The position numbers and the translations under genes were made by a program. From Ceratobasidium sp. AG-K (taxonomy: Eukaryota; Basidiomycota; Agaricomycetes; Cantharellales; Ceratobasidiaceae), in NCBI GenBank assembly GCA_037039685.1, contig JAWNGF010000011.1, forward strand, positions 1,951,233-2,015,232: 64,000 nucleotides of DNA. Direction: 5' to 3'. Below, piece after piece: positions 37,186 through 48,591 of this stretch (positions within the stretch are counted from its first letter, which is position 1; each line of letters opens with the position of its first letter). The notes below the pieces were generated by a model. It saw nothing but the letters and a program-made list of their open reading frames with translations. It searched no databases and was not told the origin of the DNA.

Positions 37186-38433
37186 TAACTAAACTTCATC
37201 GTCGATGACATGCCACCCTGCCCCTACAGACGATCTGCCCACTACCGCTGACCCTTGCTCTCTATCGAGCAGCTCTAGATATCTCTCTTGCAGGAGAGCA
37301 ATAAATGTGTAAACGATATTATCCCTACATGTATGAGGCCATGTTTACTGAAGAGACAGCACGATCTATTACACGCATACTATGGGAAAGGCACCGGTTT
37401 CCACTAAGCGTTCTCCGGGCCCATGACCTGGAAGCACCCGATCGTCAAGGTAAATTGAACTCGTAATGCCTGAATTGACCGAGTCACCCGGAGTTGCGCT
37501 CCATTGAACCAACTGAACTGTCCGCCAGTATGTATCCATCCTGCAGCGAGATACAGTACCAGGCCCTAGATAAGGCGATTTATAGGCTAGGGGAGCTTCC
37601 TCCCCAGTTGTACGAGAACGATGTCGATTGGAATGGGCCCATACATGTCCATGAGCACGGTGCGAGCTTCTTAACGCGTCATTGTCAATGGGGTTTGCAG
37701 CTGGCAAGCGACTACACTACCGCCGCGCAAGCCCTTGCCTCTGTTTCCCCCGTGGCTTTATTCCATTGCCCCAATTGTACATCTATTGCTCCGCTGGTAA
37801 ATTTTATATGGGCCCCCGTTTCAGCTTCGGATACCCAGTCCGCTCGTCACCTCCGGATAAGTACCTTCGACTTTATCACTACGCGCCTGATCGCATTCAG
37901 CGTTGTTGTACTCTTTACCACCTCTCGACTAGCTGTCCAATTTTTCCCTCCGGCCCACTATCTCCGTCTGTTGTTGGTTCCTCCATTTTCCGTCATCACT
38001 AAGATTCTGAGTCGGGCCCAGCGACCTGACCCGCGAGCACGCACTTGTGTGTTGGTGTCCAAGTCCTATTCTGCATGCCCCCTGGCACCGGGCCGTCAGC
38101 CAAATGTTTCTCCTTTACACATCTAACGCCGCATCCGATGACTATGTTCATATGTTACAGGGTGCAACTGGTTACTGCAACCATGAGACGCTTCAGAGTC
38201 GTTTTGGATTCCGAGTCGAAGAAATTTTGCTTTGAACGCTGTCAGCAAAATAATCATGTGCTCCAGAGTCGAGGAGGATGCGCGAGCGCTCGAGGAGAAG
38301 CGGTGTTTGATGGGAGCGACGGGAGTGTCGAGGAGCAACCGCGAGCTACGAACCAAATAAGCAGTCCGTGTGGTAATAAGCATACCTTCCATTTGACTCG
38401 TTTACAAATTGCCACGACCACGTGATCTTGCCC
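37186..38433. other. Spacer upstream of SerRS; no convincing gene
   Basis: A 210-codon ORF on the plus strand (37494-38126) overlaps a 112-codon minus-strand ORF (37369-37707) that includes DDRVLPGHGPGE, superficially like a metallo-beta-lactamase-fold motif. Neither has supporting exons or a second motif. The last 150 bp or so before 38434 should contain the SerRS promoter. Confidence 0.4.
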
Positions 38434-40126
38434 ATGTCGCTCGCCCTGCGTCGATCGTGCCTTTCTCGCAACCTCGTCCGCCGTTATTCTTCAAAATCGA
38501 CATCCACAACCAAAAGATCCACTACCTCCGGTCTACTACCCTCTCCCAAACTAAACTATGACGATCTAGTCCACCCCGATCAGGCAAGAAATGCCAAAAA
38601 CCGGAATGCCAAACTTCCGGATCGTACGTTTATAGCTTTGCGCAGAGACCTCGACGCTTGGCGATCGACCACAAAGAGCGCGGATGAGCTCAGGGCTAAG
38701 CAGTCCCAGGTGAGCGATTCTGTGAGGACGGCTGGGTCTGCTGAAGGTGCGATTCGTTTCACCAATTCAAAATTTACTTATCCTCAGTCGGATATTACTA
38801 GAAAAAGAAAGTGCCCTGAGAAAGGCACGAACCCTGCGGGATTCTGTTCAGGCCCACGAACGTGAGCTATCCCGACTCGAGCGCTCGCTTCTCGCATCTG
38901 GTCTTCGCATTCCAAACACCTCGCATCCCAGTGTTCCCCTTGGACCCGAATCCAACGCCACTGTTCAATCGACCCATGGGCCGGAACCTACCCCAGCCGA
39001 TCCCAAGCGGGACCATAAGCTGTTAAACGACCTACCAGGAATGAGGTTTTTCGACAGAGATGCAGGGGTCGTCTCGTCGGGAGCTGGGTTTGCGTACCTA
39101 CGAGGTGGAGGCGCGCTTTTGGAGGTCGCGTTGGTTAGCTACGCAATGGAGATGGTTGTCCGACGAGGATTTGAACCTGTTGTTGCCCCTGACGTTGTCC
39201 GGAGGGACGTTGCAGACCGATGCGGATTTATCCCAAGAGATAGCGAGGTGTCGACTGAAGAAGGGGCTGACGAAGGGACACCGGAGCAAATATATGGCGT
39301 TCAGAGCAAACACAGTTCTGGGGAAGGAGGGCTTGTGCTAGCCGGGACTTCGGAAATACCGCTCGCAGGTTAGCAAGGTGTCTGCCCGATGATTGTTGGC
39401 TAAGTTGAATTGTAGCCATGCACGCACAGGCGCTATATAACCCGCAATCTCTGCCTCGTCGCACCGTCGCCATCGGACATGCATTTCGGGCCGAGGCTGG
39501 AGCTCGCGGCAAGGATACGCGTGGGCTGTATCGGGTTCACCAATTTACCAAGGTCGAGCTATTCTCCATAACCGCCGGCGAGACCAAAATTCAGCCAACC
39601 AACGAAACGAAATCCAACCACCATCTTCAAAAGGCGAGCGACGTTGAACTCGATTACCTTCGTGACTTGCAAATCGAGTTGTATAACGGCCTTGGCTTGA
39701 CGTTCCGGTAGGATTTCTTAGTTTAGACATTTGTTGCCATTACTTGACAATTTTCGTAGTGTGCTCGATATGCCGAGTGAAGAACTTGGAGCCTCCGCAC
39801 ATCGAAAGTACGATATAGAGGCATGGATGCCAGGTCGAGGCGCCTGGGGAGAGATTTCGTCTGCATCCAACTGCACGGATTTCCAGGCCCGCCGGCTTCA
39901 CATTCGGCACCGGTACTTGCACGATGATGCAACTGGCCCGCTACCCTATGCGCATACGCTCAACGGTACGGCGGCTGCCGTCCCAAGGCTCGTTATTGCG
40001 CTTCTCGAGAATGGAGTGAGGTTCAAGAATGGTGGTGCGGTAGAGTGTCTCGTGCTGCCTATGGCACTAAAGAAGCATTGGGTTGGGGGCGACAATTTTG
40101 GACAGGTGGAAATTCGATGGCAGTAA
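38434..40126 (+). CDS. Seryl-tRNA synthetase, probably mitochondrial
   Basis: Four exons: 38434-38746, 38802-39368, 39416-39707 and 39760-40126, giving 512 residues with exact phase. The N-terminus is basic and Ser/Thr-rich ([12 protein letters not shown]), which suggests a mitochondrial presequence. The tRNA-binding helical arm spans roughly 60-160. The class II catalytic core shows GTSEIPLA (TxE loop), motif 2 in [21 protein letters not shown] (about 316-336) and motif 3 in [18 protein letters not shown] (about 458-475). The enzyme charges tRNA-Ser with serine. Intron 1 must be read with its donor at 38747 and acceptor CTAG at 38800; the nearer GTGAGC at 38710 breaks the frame. A GTAAG follows the stop region, so a further small C-terminal exon cannot be fully excluded. 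Confidence 0.92.
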
Positions 40127-42364
40127 GTTCTAGATCAGTATATTGGATGTACATAGATATCGTCGCCAAAATCACTCCGGTCACATGAAATCAAGCGTGA
40201 TTGGTTTGCGTCAATTGTATCCCAAGGATGGATGACAAGACCCAGTGCCGTAGTCTGTGAGGGAACTAGCAGGCCGGCAAGAGTGGGCGACTTTGATGTG
40301 ATATGCATAGGACCAGAAAAGCATTGGGTTCACCGCACCAGCAACATATCTTCCTGCGCGAGCGTGTAATGGTCATGGTATTCAGGATCCTGTGCGAAGT
40401 CCTGGGAACCATTCTCCCTCCTGAAATGCCTCGCTTTATTTAGAAAGTTGGTACCTTTCGAGGAGACTCGAAACCTTGCTATCTGGTCCGGAACACTCAC
40501 GCTTTCGACACAAATGTAGGTTTGATCGAAGCAATTCATTCAGCCAGTAGCGTCATATCCACGTGACGGAAGGCACCTTCGTCCCACCCTCACAACTGTA
40601 GGGGTGGCGATGATTGTGATAGTAATTAAATAAAGTCATGAGATAGGAATGTCATAGAAATGAGATAGTATTTCAACAGGCACTGAGAATGACAAAAATA
40701 TCATTTTTCAATATCAAAGTGTCCAGATTCGGTATTTTGTCAAATTCTGGTATGGATTCAACCAATTTTCAGTGCAAACTATCCTGATATTTGAGCCTTT
40801 GGGTCTGATTCTTGAATTTGAAAAACAGGGTGGTGGGATAAGTTGTGCCAAAAATTGATATGAATGTTACTAAATCCTGTCCAAAAAGGGTAATCATACT
40901 GAAACTGGACACTTTGATACCATAAAACGGTATTTTACACATTTGTAGAGAGGGGCACACCACCGCAATATGTTTCGATAAGATAGGATGTGATAAGATG
41001 GAATTTTCTAGTTATCGGCTCAATTTCGTCCTCGTGCTCGTCCTCCCTGCCAACAACAAATTCGAAATCGAACGACCGACCTTGCACATCCTGGTGCACC
41101 CCACGGAGGCCAAGGGAGCCGAGGGGAACGCTACGACGGAGTTTGTGTCCTATACCGAGCCCAGCCGATCGCTCATACTCGACGTTTCCGCAACTGAATG
41201 CGCAGTCGGACGGCTCCATAGACGAGGCGTCAAGGCCTCGGACGAGTGGGTGATAATCGACCGCTCAAACAGACTATGCGAAATGGGGTTTCACCTGCTG
41301 GAGCACGCATGCAAGGACGACGAATAAGTTTGTACAGTACCTAAATCAACCCACGTGATACATGCACTTAACTTTTATATGTATAATCCTATGTAAATTT
41401 GAACAACACCTAAACACGAAGAGGGGCGGGTAAAAATTAAATGCAAATTTTAGGTGCTTTCTCGGACTTACAGTTTCCTTACCCAGCCCGACCACCTACA
41501 TTAGGTGGGGGATTTTTCGCTGCGCGCACGTCTCGATGAATTTGATGAAACTCCATCATCAAGAAATCAAAGTTGTATGCTCATGTGTTTGCAAATCATG
41601 TGCGACCCCCGCAGGTACACGGACATGGTTCCAACCCTCAGGAGAAATTCCTACGAAACGAATCGAGTAAGTTCGTACCTGAGACTGCGGGTTCGATTGG
41701 TATGATCGAGTGGATTATTGCGACTTCTTGTGGTTGTGCAACTTGGACGGCTTAGTTATTCCTGTCAGGTGGCCAGAGCGGAGGATACCGAGTGCTCCCG
41801 CCTCGTGCCCGACATCAGCTGGAGCCGTACAGGCGGTGCGTATATGAATAATGGGCTCGGGTTTCTGCCCAGTGCCTTGGAATGGGTGTGGTACGATTGG
41901 GCTGCCCCGCACACTCGAACAACATGGTGGAGGTTGGATATCCACCCGAAGACACCCGCGCTTCTTTTGGATAAGAGTGGCAGTGCCGAGGTACCGCCGG
42001 TAACCGGTTTGCCGCGGCGAAACCATCACGTGACGCGGATCTCAGTTGCCCGGGTCAGAAAGGATGACCATGGGCATTTGCATCCAGGCTGATTCACGCT
42101 CTGATTTCAAGCAGATTCTAATACTCTGACAGCAGGTGTTGCTATGGATCCGAGGCTGTGATGCGGGACGAACAAATTAGCGACCGAAGCCGGTCGGGTG
42201 AATACGATTCGCGAGCTTGGCCGGCGGTTCGATTCTTATATGAGCTCTCGCGAACGCATCGTTCTTCTCTGTCGTATTCTCTTTTCTTCACTGCCAGCGC
42301 ATCATCTCGTACGCTCGTTTACTGTTGTCTCCCCACCACCGCCTGACCGTTGTTGTAGACTCCA
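40127..42364. other. SerRS to GMC intergenic region
   Basis: Apart from the MITE, this contains a 109-codon plus-strand ORF (40998-41327) and a 94-codon minus ORF over the same bases, and a 124-codon plus ORF (41718-42092) overlapped by a 104-codon minus ORF. None is recognised. Sequence around 40620-40960 is distinctly AT-rich. The stretch 42240-42350 is pyrimidine-rich (TTCTTCTCTGTCG, TTCTTCACTGCC), typical of a fungal core promoter, and is likely that of the GMC gene. Confidence 0.45.
40714..40917. mobile_element. Short MITE, about 204 bp, with TA flanks
   Basis: Terminal inverted repeats of about 22 bp with two mismatches: the left end reads TCAAAGTGTCCAGATTCGGT and the right end, on the minus strand, TCAAAGTGTCCAGTTTCAGT. 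TA dinucleotides flank both ends (40712-40713 and 40918-40919). The interior is AT-rich without an ORF. The ends differ from those of the 33113-33804 element, so this is a second family. Confidence 0.75.
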
Positions 42365-45300
42365 ATGACGCGAACACTTGTTGCGTCTACCCTCCTCTTC
42401 GCTCTCAGTGCATGTGCACTCCCCAGTCCCGGGGCAGCACACAACCCAAATAACCCGAACCGACATCTACTCTCACGCGCCATCACTGCCGACACCTCCC
42501 TAGTCGATGGCAAGACCTTTGATTTCGTCATTGTTGGGTAAGTCACATGACGAGGCAATTTATGCGTTACTTATGCGCTCTGCAGTGGTGGAACAGCAGG
42601 CCTCGCCATTGCTGCTCGACTCACAGGTTGGTCCACGGTAATTTTTTTCATGATGTGGATCGCTAAGCTCCTGCCGCAGAATACTCCAATATCACTGTGG
42701 CCGTGATCGAAGCCGGGGGAGATGGTTCTGCCCACGCTGACAATATCACCATCCCCGGTTATTCATACCTGCACGGTCTCACGGGCAGCGACGCTGACTG
42801 GTCCTATACCATTACGAATCAGACCAGCGCAGGCAACCGCGCTACCAAATGGCCTCGAGGAAAAGTCCTCGGAGGAAGCGGCGTAAGTCTGTTTTCCGCA
42901 TGCCAAGAGCTGGTATTGATCCACGCATGTAGAGTACCAACGGGATGTTCTGGGGTATTGGCTCTCAACAAGACTGGGACGCATGGTCCACGCTCTTCCC
43001 TACCTCGTCCAGCTCGTACAACACCTCGACTTTGCCCAATGGTACCCCCGCGAGCTTCCCGTGGAACTGGAACATTATCCACTCGTACTTCAAAAAGTCC
43101 GAGACGTTCCACGCTCCTCCGGCGGAGCAGCAAACCCAGTTCGGAATGACAATTGATATGAACGCTCATGGAACCAAGGGCCCGATCCAAACAACCATGT
43201 CGCAATACATCTATGAGCCGATTGCCAACTGGGTTCCGACACTTGTCAACGTGGGAATGAAAAAGGGCGATCTATCGACCGGGAACACGAACGTCGCGTC
43301 AATTACGCCGAGCACACTCAACCCGAAGAACTACACGCGCAGCAACAGTTTGGCCGGATATATAACACCCGTCGGGCCAAGGAGCAATCTCGTCATCCTC
43401 ACAGGCGTACAAGCAACGGGCTTGGTATGGGGAACCTCCAAGACTTCCAACGGCGCGGTTGCTACGGGCGTGGTAAGTCACTCTGATTTTAACGTTTGTG
43501 CGCAAGAGTGCCAAGTATACTCTGGTCTCGCGCGCATTACGTGAGTGTGGTGAATTGGTATTGACGCCAAGCCTCGTTCGGTCTTGTAGAACTTTGCTGC
43601 GAGCGCCAACTCTCAAACCTTTAATGTCAAGGCGGGCAAAGAAGTTATTCTCGCGTACGTCCTGTTGAGGTTTGTTGACATGCATTGATCCTGACCATGT
43701 GCTTTAGCGGTGGAGTCATTGGCTCACCTCAATTGTAAGCGTGACCTTGGTTCTCGCGAACATGATGTTGATCCGAAATTTAGGCTTCAACTTTCTGGCG
43801 TTGGCCCCAAGTCTCTCACCGAATCGCTGAACATCAAGTCGGTCGTTGACCTTCCCGGAGTCGGACAAAACTTGCAAGATCATGGTAAGTACCTTGACTC
43901 CTTTAAACGTGCGTCGACTAAAACTTGTTTGGGTTTATAGAAGCGTCATCGATGACCTGGGCCGTTGACGGAGAGACGTGGGCCAGCTTGATGGTCAATG
44001 CTACCCTTCAGGCTGAACAACTTGCTCAATTCAAAGAGTCCGCCACCGGATTGTGGACTTACATCAACGAGGCAGTTGGTAAGCAACCCGCCGGTGACAC
44101 TCCACCCCTCGTGCTAACCGAACATTGTAGCCTATCCCAATATCCAAGATGTCATGGGCTCCTCAGCCAGTGCTTGGATCTTCGGCGTCTCCTCCCAACT
44201 TTCCAGCGCTCTCGCTTCGCTCTCTCAGCAACAATCCCTTGACCCGACCGTACTCAAAGGCATTACCGAGCAGTTCAAGATCCAACTTGAGATGCTCCAA
44301 AACGGAGTAGGCCAGTTGGAAATCATCATGACCATGCTCGCGGGCGTAGGGAACGCTGGCATCCAGTTTGCGCAGCAACACGCGTGGAGCCGTGGAGAGT
44401 TGAAGATCACGAGTGCGAGTGCCTTTGAATACCCGAGTATCAACCCCGTACGTATTTAGCTTTGATCCGAGTCGGACAGAGACTAACACCTTATCGCAGA
44501 ATTATTTCTCTAATGGCTGGGATGGTGAGGATTCACGATGTTGCGCACTTTATTGTATACTAACGGTTCATTGTAGTCGATATCATGAATGCGGCCTTGA
44601 AGTTTGTCAGGCGTGTAGGTGGAACTGCCCCCATGAGCTCTTACCTTAAGACCGAGGGTCCCGCGACAGTAAGCGACCCTTCACTTGATCCCCATTACAT
44701 CAACTGACGCATACATCCCTAGACCGCACTCGCCACCGATGAAGCCATCAACACCTACCTCTCCGGCGTGATCGCTACGGGATACCACCCCATCGGAACT
44801 TGCTCTATGCTTCCGCTCGACATGGGCGGTGTGGTTGATACCACTCTGCGTGTTTACGGTACCTCCAACGTCCGTGTCATCGATGCCAGCGTTATGCCCA
44901 TCCACGTGACCGCGCACACCATGGCCCCCGCCTACGCGATTGCCGAGTATGGTGCAGACATCATCAAGATGGCATACTGGCCCATTCCCGCCTCGAGTAC
45001 AAGCACCGCGGCCGGGGGATCCGGGACTGGCGGAGCCGGCAGCGGTAATGCCACGACTGAGAGCAGCGGATTGACCTCTACCCAGCGGACGATTGTGATC
45101 GCCACGACGATTGGTGCTGCTGCCGCTGCTGCACTCATCGGGCTGTTGTTCTTCATCCGCAGGCGGGGGGCCAAGAAGCAGGCCGCAGAAGACCCTTACC
45201 GCCCTTCTGTTGGTGGCCATAACCGTACGCTATCCATATTGCAACCCTACACCGATAACCCACGTTCCGCAGTCCCCATGCAAACGCTGTCTCAGTCGGA

Positions 45301-45607
45301 CCTCAACGCTCCGATCATTCCATTCAAGGGAGGAAGCAAGGAAAGCTACCGGATGTCCGCTTCCACTATGGACACTGCGCAACTGCACGCAGCTACTCCC
45401 ATGCACGAGCATCAGTCCTTGAACTACGATGGCCCTCATACTCCGGGGTACGCGTATAACTCTCAGGGAGAGTTTAATCCCTATGCTGGCTCTACTGCGC
45501 CAGGCACGCCTCACATGGGCCCAGCACCTGGACTGGCGCCCGGAAACGGGCACGAATACGCACCCGTAAGCGGCCGTGCATCGCCTGCCTCTGGAGCCAG
45601 GATATGA
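42365..45607 (+). CDS. GMC oxidoreductase with C-terminal membrane anchor
   Basis: Twelve exons: 42365-42537, 42586-42626, 42680-42882, 42933-43472, 43590-43654, 43708-43734, 43784-43884, 43941-44078, 44131-44447, 44500-44524, 44577-44668 and 44723-45607, giving 868 residues in frame. A signal peptide ([20 protein letters not shown]) is followed by the FAD Rossmann motif VIVGGGTAG (about 55-63), [18 protein letters not shown] and [10 protein letters not shown]. The catalytic segment [12 protein letters not shown] has His596, and the second histidine is in HVTAHTM (His639). GMC enzymes oxidise alcohols or sugars, often making hydrogen peroxide; the substrate is unknown. After the catalytic domain comes a Ser/Thr/Gly linker, a single membrane span (about 697-719) with RRR behind it, and a tail of about 145 residues rich in Pro, Ser and Gly. 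This predicts a plasma-membrane ectoenzyme. Confidence 0.9.
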
Positions 45608-46562
45608 TTATTATATTTTGGCCTCAAATTTGACTTCCTCTAATTGGGATTCTAGTAGACATTCGTTTCTTTTTGTTTTTCGTACTGTACTGTCTCAAAC
45701 TCGGACCGGCTGATCGAATCCTCTGACACTCTCTGATTTTATACCTGAACTTTTTGGACTGCTACGTGTCGTGTTAAATATGTGCTATCTCTAGTTCAGT
45801 CTCTATCAATCCCAACGCGAGCTTTCTACTTGGAAATCGAGCCAAAAGATTCTTAGACATGTGCTCGTAACTTCACCGAAATGAGAGACTACATGCGCAT
45901 TACGGATGCGCTCGTAACCTCTCCGTAACCTGTTGGTTATGTAACGGTAACCCCACACCCCATGCCAGCTCTGGCCTACCCCTTTCGCACTCGGAGGATT
46001 TTATTAAGCAAGGTTGGTTTAGTTTTCACAGGTTCTGCGTTGAATCCTTTCCATGGCCCTGACTTTTGGCTATTCCCTCCCCTACTTTGTTTAACTTTTT
46101 GTTTACCTCCTCTCGCTGCCCTTGTTCAACCTTCTTGTGAGCAATATGATCTCGAGCTCATGTAGCTCGTTGAATAAATAGCTAGAAAAATCTGGCAAAG
46201 TTCAACCTTACCTAGTGCTAGGTCTTCGTTGAGTCCCTGCACGTTACCGAGTATCTGGGCGCGCCGAAATTCAGTACCGCCGAAATTCACGTTTCGAAAC
46301 AACACCTGGGTATATATATGCGTGACTTGGAGAGATTTTACACTTCCAAATGCAGGTTGAATTGTTCATTTCAGGTTGCTATAGCCGCAACTTCCGCTTT
46401 TTGACTCTCAGATCGGCCGATCTAAGCTTATTTCATTCAATTTTAGAGTACAAAACGAGGATAACATTGGCTATACCCAAACAAAGCGGCTCATATCACA
46501 TCATTACAATCATTCCGTCAAGCCCGGAGCAGATCATACCATCGCCACCACCAACTCCAAAC
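45608..46562. other. Convergent intergenic space, no gene seen
   Basis: The GMC gene and the next minus-strand gene end tail to tail here. The sequence is moderately AT-rich near 45620-45800. Short ORFs (67 and 121 codons on the plus strand) are unrecognised; the second overlaps the 3' end of the neighbouring gene. Confidence 0.4.
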
Positions 46563-48591
46563 CTATCGCTCCGACGTGGATGGTCCTCCCTCATAAGGAT
46601 TATAGGGAGGAAGTGCGGTTCCAGTGTCCGAACGAGGTGGTGGGGAACTAAGCAACCGACGACCAGCGTCCTTGGAATGGTCAAATCGTTCCCCACCCCG
46701 GATTGGCCCAAATGAAGTCGAACCAGCATCCGGCGTGCTGACATAGGTAGGTGCTGGTGACATAGTGCCGGATGGAAGCCCAGGTGATGCTACGCGACCC
46801 CTCGTATCGTTGGCTCCCGTAGAGCCTATGGATGCACCCTGTTGCATCCTATGAAAAAAGGTTGTCTGGTCGGTGTACTGGGATTGGGGTACTGGACCGT
46901 GAGTGGTCACCTCGTTGAAGGATGTCCGACGGGGAGAAGTGTCGAGCGGCTGATGTGCCCTTGCGGTTGGTAGGTGTGCGAACGCGGCTGATGTGGTTGG
47001 ATAATCAGTTGAATTGGTCGAGGGGTCCTCACTATGGATCTCGGAGACTGCTAAGGAAGGATAATGGGTAGTTGGAGTACTGGTATATCCATATGGTTGC
47101 TGAGGGCTCGATTGGGCGGCGGACGGATCCATTTTTTCCGCTGACTGCACATCCTCCATACCAAGAGCCCCTTGCTTTTTACGCTTTCGTAAGATGATCA
47201 AAATAATGAGGGCTAGAATGATTGCGGCGGCTGCGGCAGATACAGAACCAGCGATAGCAGGCGTGTCTGACCTAGTAAAAGACTTGTCTAAGGCGGAGGT
47301 AAATGTGCCTGATAATCAACTTACCGCTGGGCTTCTGTTCTCGGGGGGAAACTACAGATGATACGTTTCGTAAATAGGATTAAAAGGTTATTTAATGAGC
47401 ACTGTTTCTAAAGGTTACCCAGAGCCAAAACTCACTCGCCCGAAGAAGTACTAGGATTGGCTGCCGCCGAGGTCTGGGTTCCTTCCATCATATACGTACT
47501 TTGAGGGAGCACGACACCACTCCCAGGAAACGTGGTTGAGGCAGCTGTAGCGGTAAGCGTTGGAGCAACACTCAAGCAAGAATTGTCATTCGAATCCACA
47601 CGGTGAGGGGGCCATCCACCGCAGAGTTCCCAGCGGCATCAGTGATGACAACTGCCCACTAGTAAGGAATATTCCTTTCTAAGGTTCTAGCCGAACTTAC
47701 CAAAGTAATTCAGCCCTACTCTAATGTCCAAGCTCAATCCCTACGAGTACTCCATATTAGAGAACGTTCATTGATCTTCGAAGAAATAACCCACAAATTG
47801 ATTCGTTGCGAAATTCACAGTCCGCGAACGATGCTATTCGCAAGGGGTTGATAAGTTGGATCCTGCAATTCAATCAAGAGAGTTCAGACCCACCGATTCC
47901 GGGATTAGCTCAACACGGAATGGTGAAGTTCCGTTTTGTACCACATAGTTGACTTGACCACATTGCGCGCTATGCCAGGTATCAGGGGTTGGTAGAAACT
48001 TCCAAATCTGACTCACTAGCCGTCCTTGGTGAAACTCAGGGACGATGGTGGCATCGGATCTTCGATGACGCAACTACCGCCGGTCCCAGATACGAGCCAC
48101 CAGGCGGACGTCTGTTGAACAGGTAAACACGAGGTAGAATTCCACGAGTAGAGATACTCACGCCTCCAGTAAAGTCTTTGGAGTCTCTCATCGTAAACAT
48201 ATACGGACCGCCAGCTGGCAAGTTCACCGAATACGCATACGTTCCCAGCGGGTCTACGATCGGGGCAAGCCGTGGGTAATAAAGCCAGTTCGAGAGCCAA
48301 GGAAAAAGACGAACTACTATTCGAGATACTATATGTCCACGGTTGGTAGCCACCTTTATAGAACGTTATACTGTAGGGAAGTGTCGGAGGCGGGTTGGAG
48401 TAAGGGTTTGGTGGGTCGAGGTTGTTGATATTGGTATACTGGACATTAATAGTGTCACATTGTGCGTATGTTTCGCGAGTCGGGTCGACCTACAACACTC
48501 GAAGGCGTAAGGCGACGTTTAAGCATACGTCTCGCCGGGAAGCACCTACCAGATAAGTGAACGTCTTTTGATCCCAAGGTAGAAGACTCAT
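46563..48591 (-). CDS. Single-pass membrane protein with repeated extracellular domain; middle unresolved
   Basis: The N-terminal exons splice in frame: 48591-48550, 48489-48330, 48253-48162, 48111-48017, 47969-47894 and 47833-47795. They encode TYAQCDTINVQYTNI, VNLPAGGPYMFTMRDSK and GGSCVIED, then a second related unit starting AQCGQVNYVVQNGTSPF. This extracellular module recurs in many Rhizoctonia-like membrane proteins of unknown role. The C-terminal exons are also clear: an exon ending at 47436, then 47351-47325 and 47271-46563. They encode a Thr/Ser-rich stalk, a membrane span (AAAAAIILALIILIILRKRKK) and a Pro/Ser-rich cytosolic tail. Between about 47550 and 47790 the pieces VVITDAAGNSAVDG and DSNDNSCLSV lie in different frames, and I could not join them. 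This means either an indel or an intron I cannot place. The first exon lacks a signal peptide, so earlier exons are likely upstream of 48591. Confidence 0.6.

Noticed and set aside
37369..37707. Metallo-beta-lactamase-like fragment (VLPGHGP)
   Set aside because: Only a single short motif without the HxHxDH site or any supporting exon; probably coincidence.
37494..38126. 210-codon plus-strand ORF upstream of SerRS
   Set aside because: No recognisable domain, an overlapping ORF on the other strand, and position in a promoter region. Not supported as a gene.
44681..45220. 179-codon minus-strand ORF under the GMC gene
   Set aside because: It lies entirely antisense to exon 12 of the GMC oxidoreductase, with no recognisable motif.
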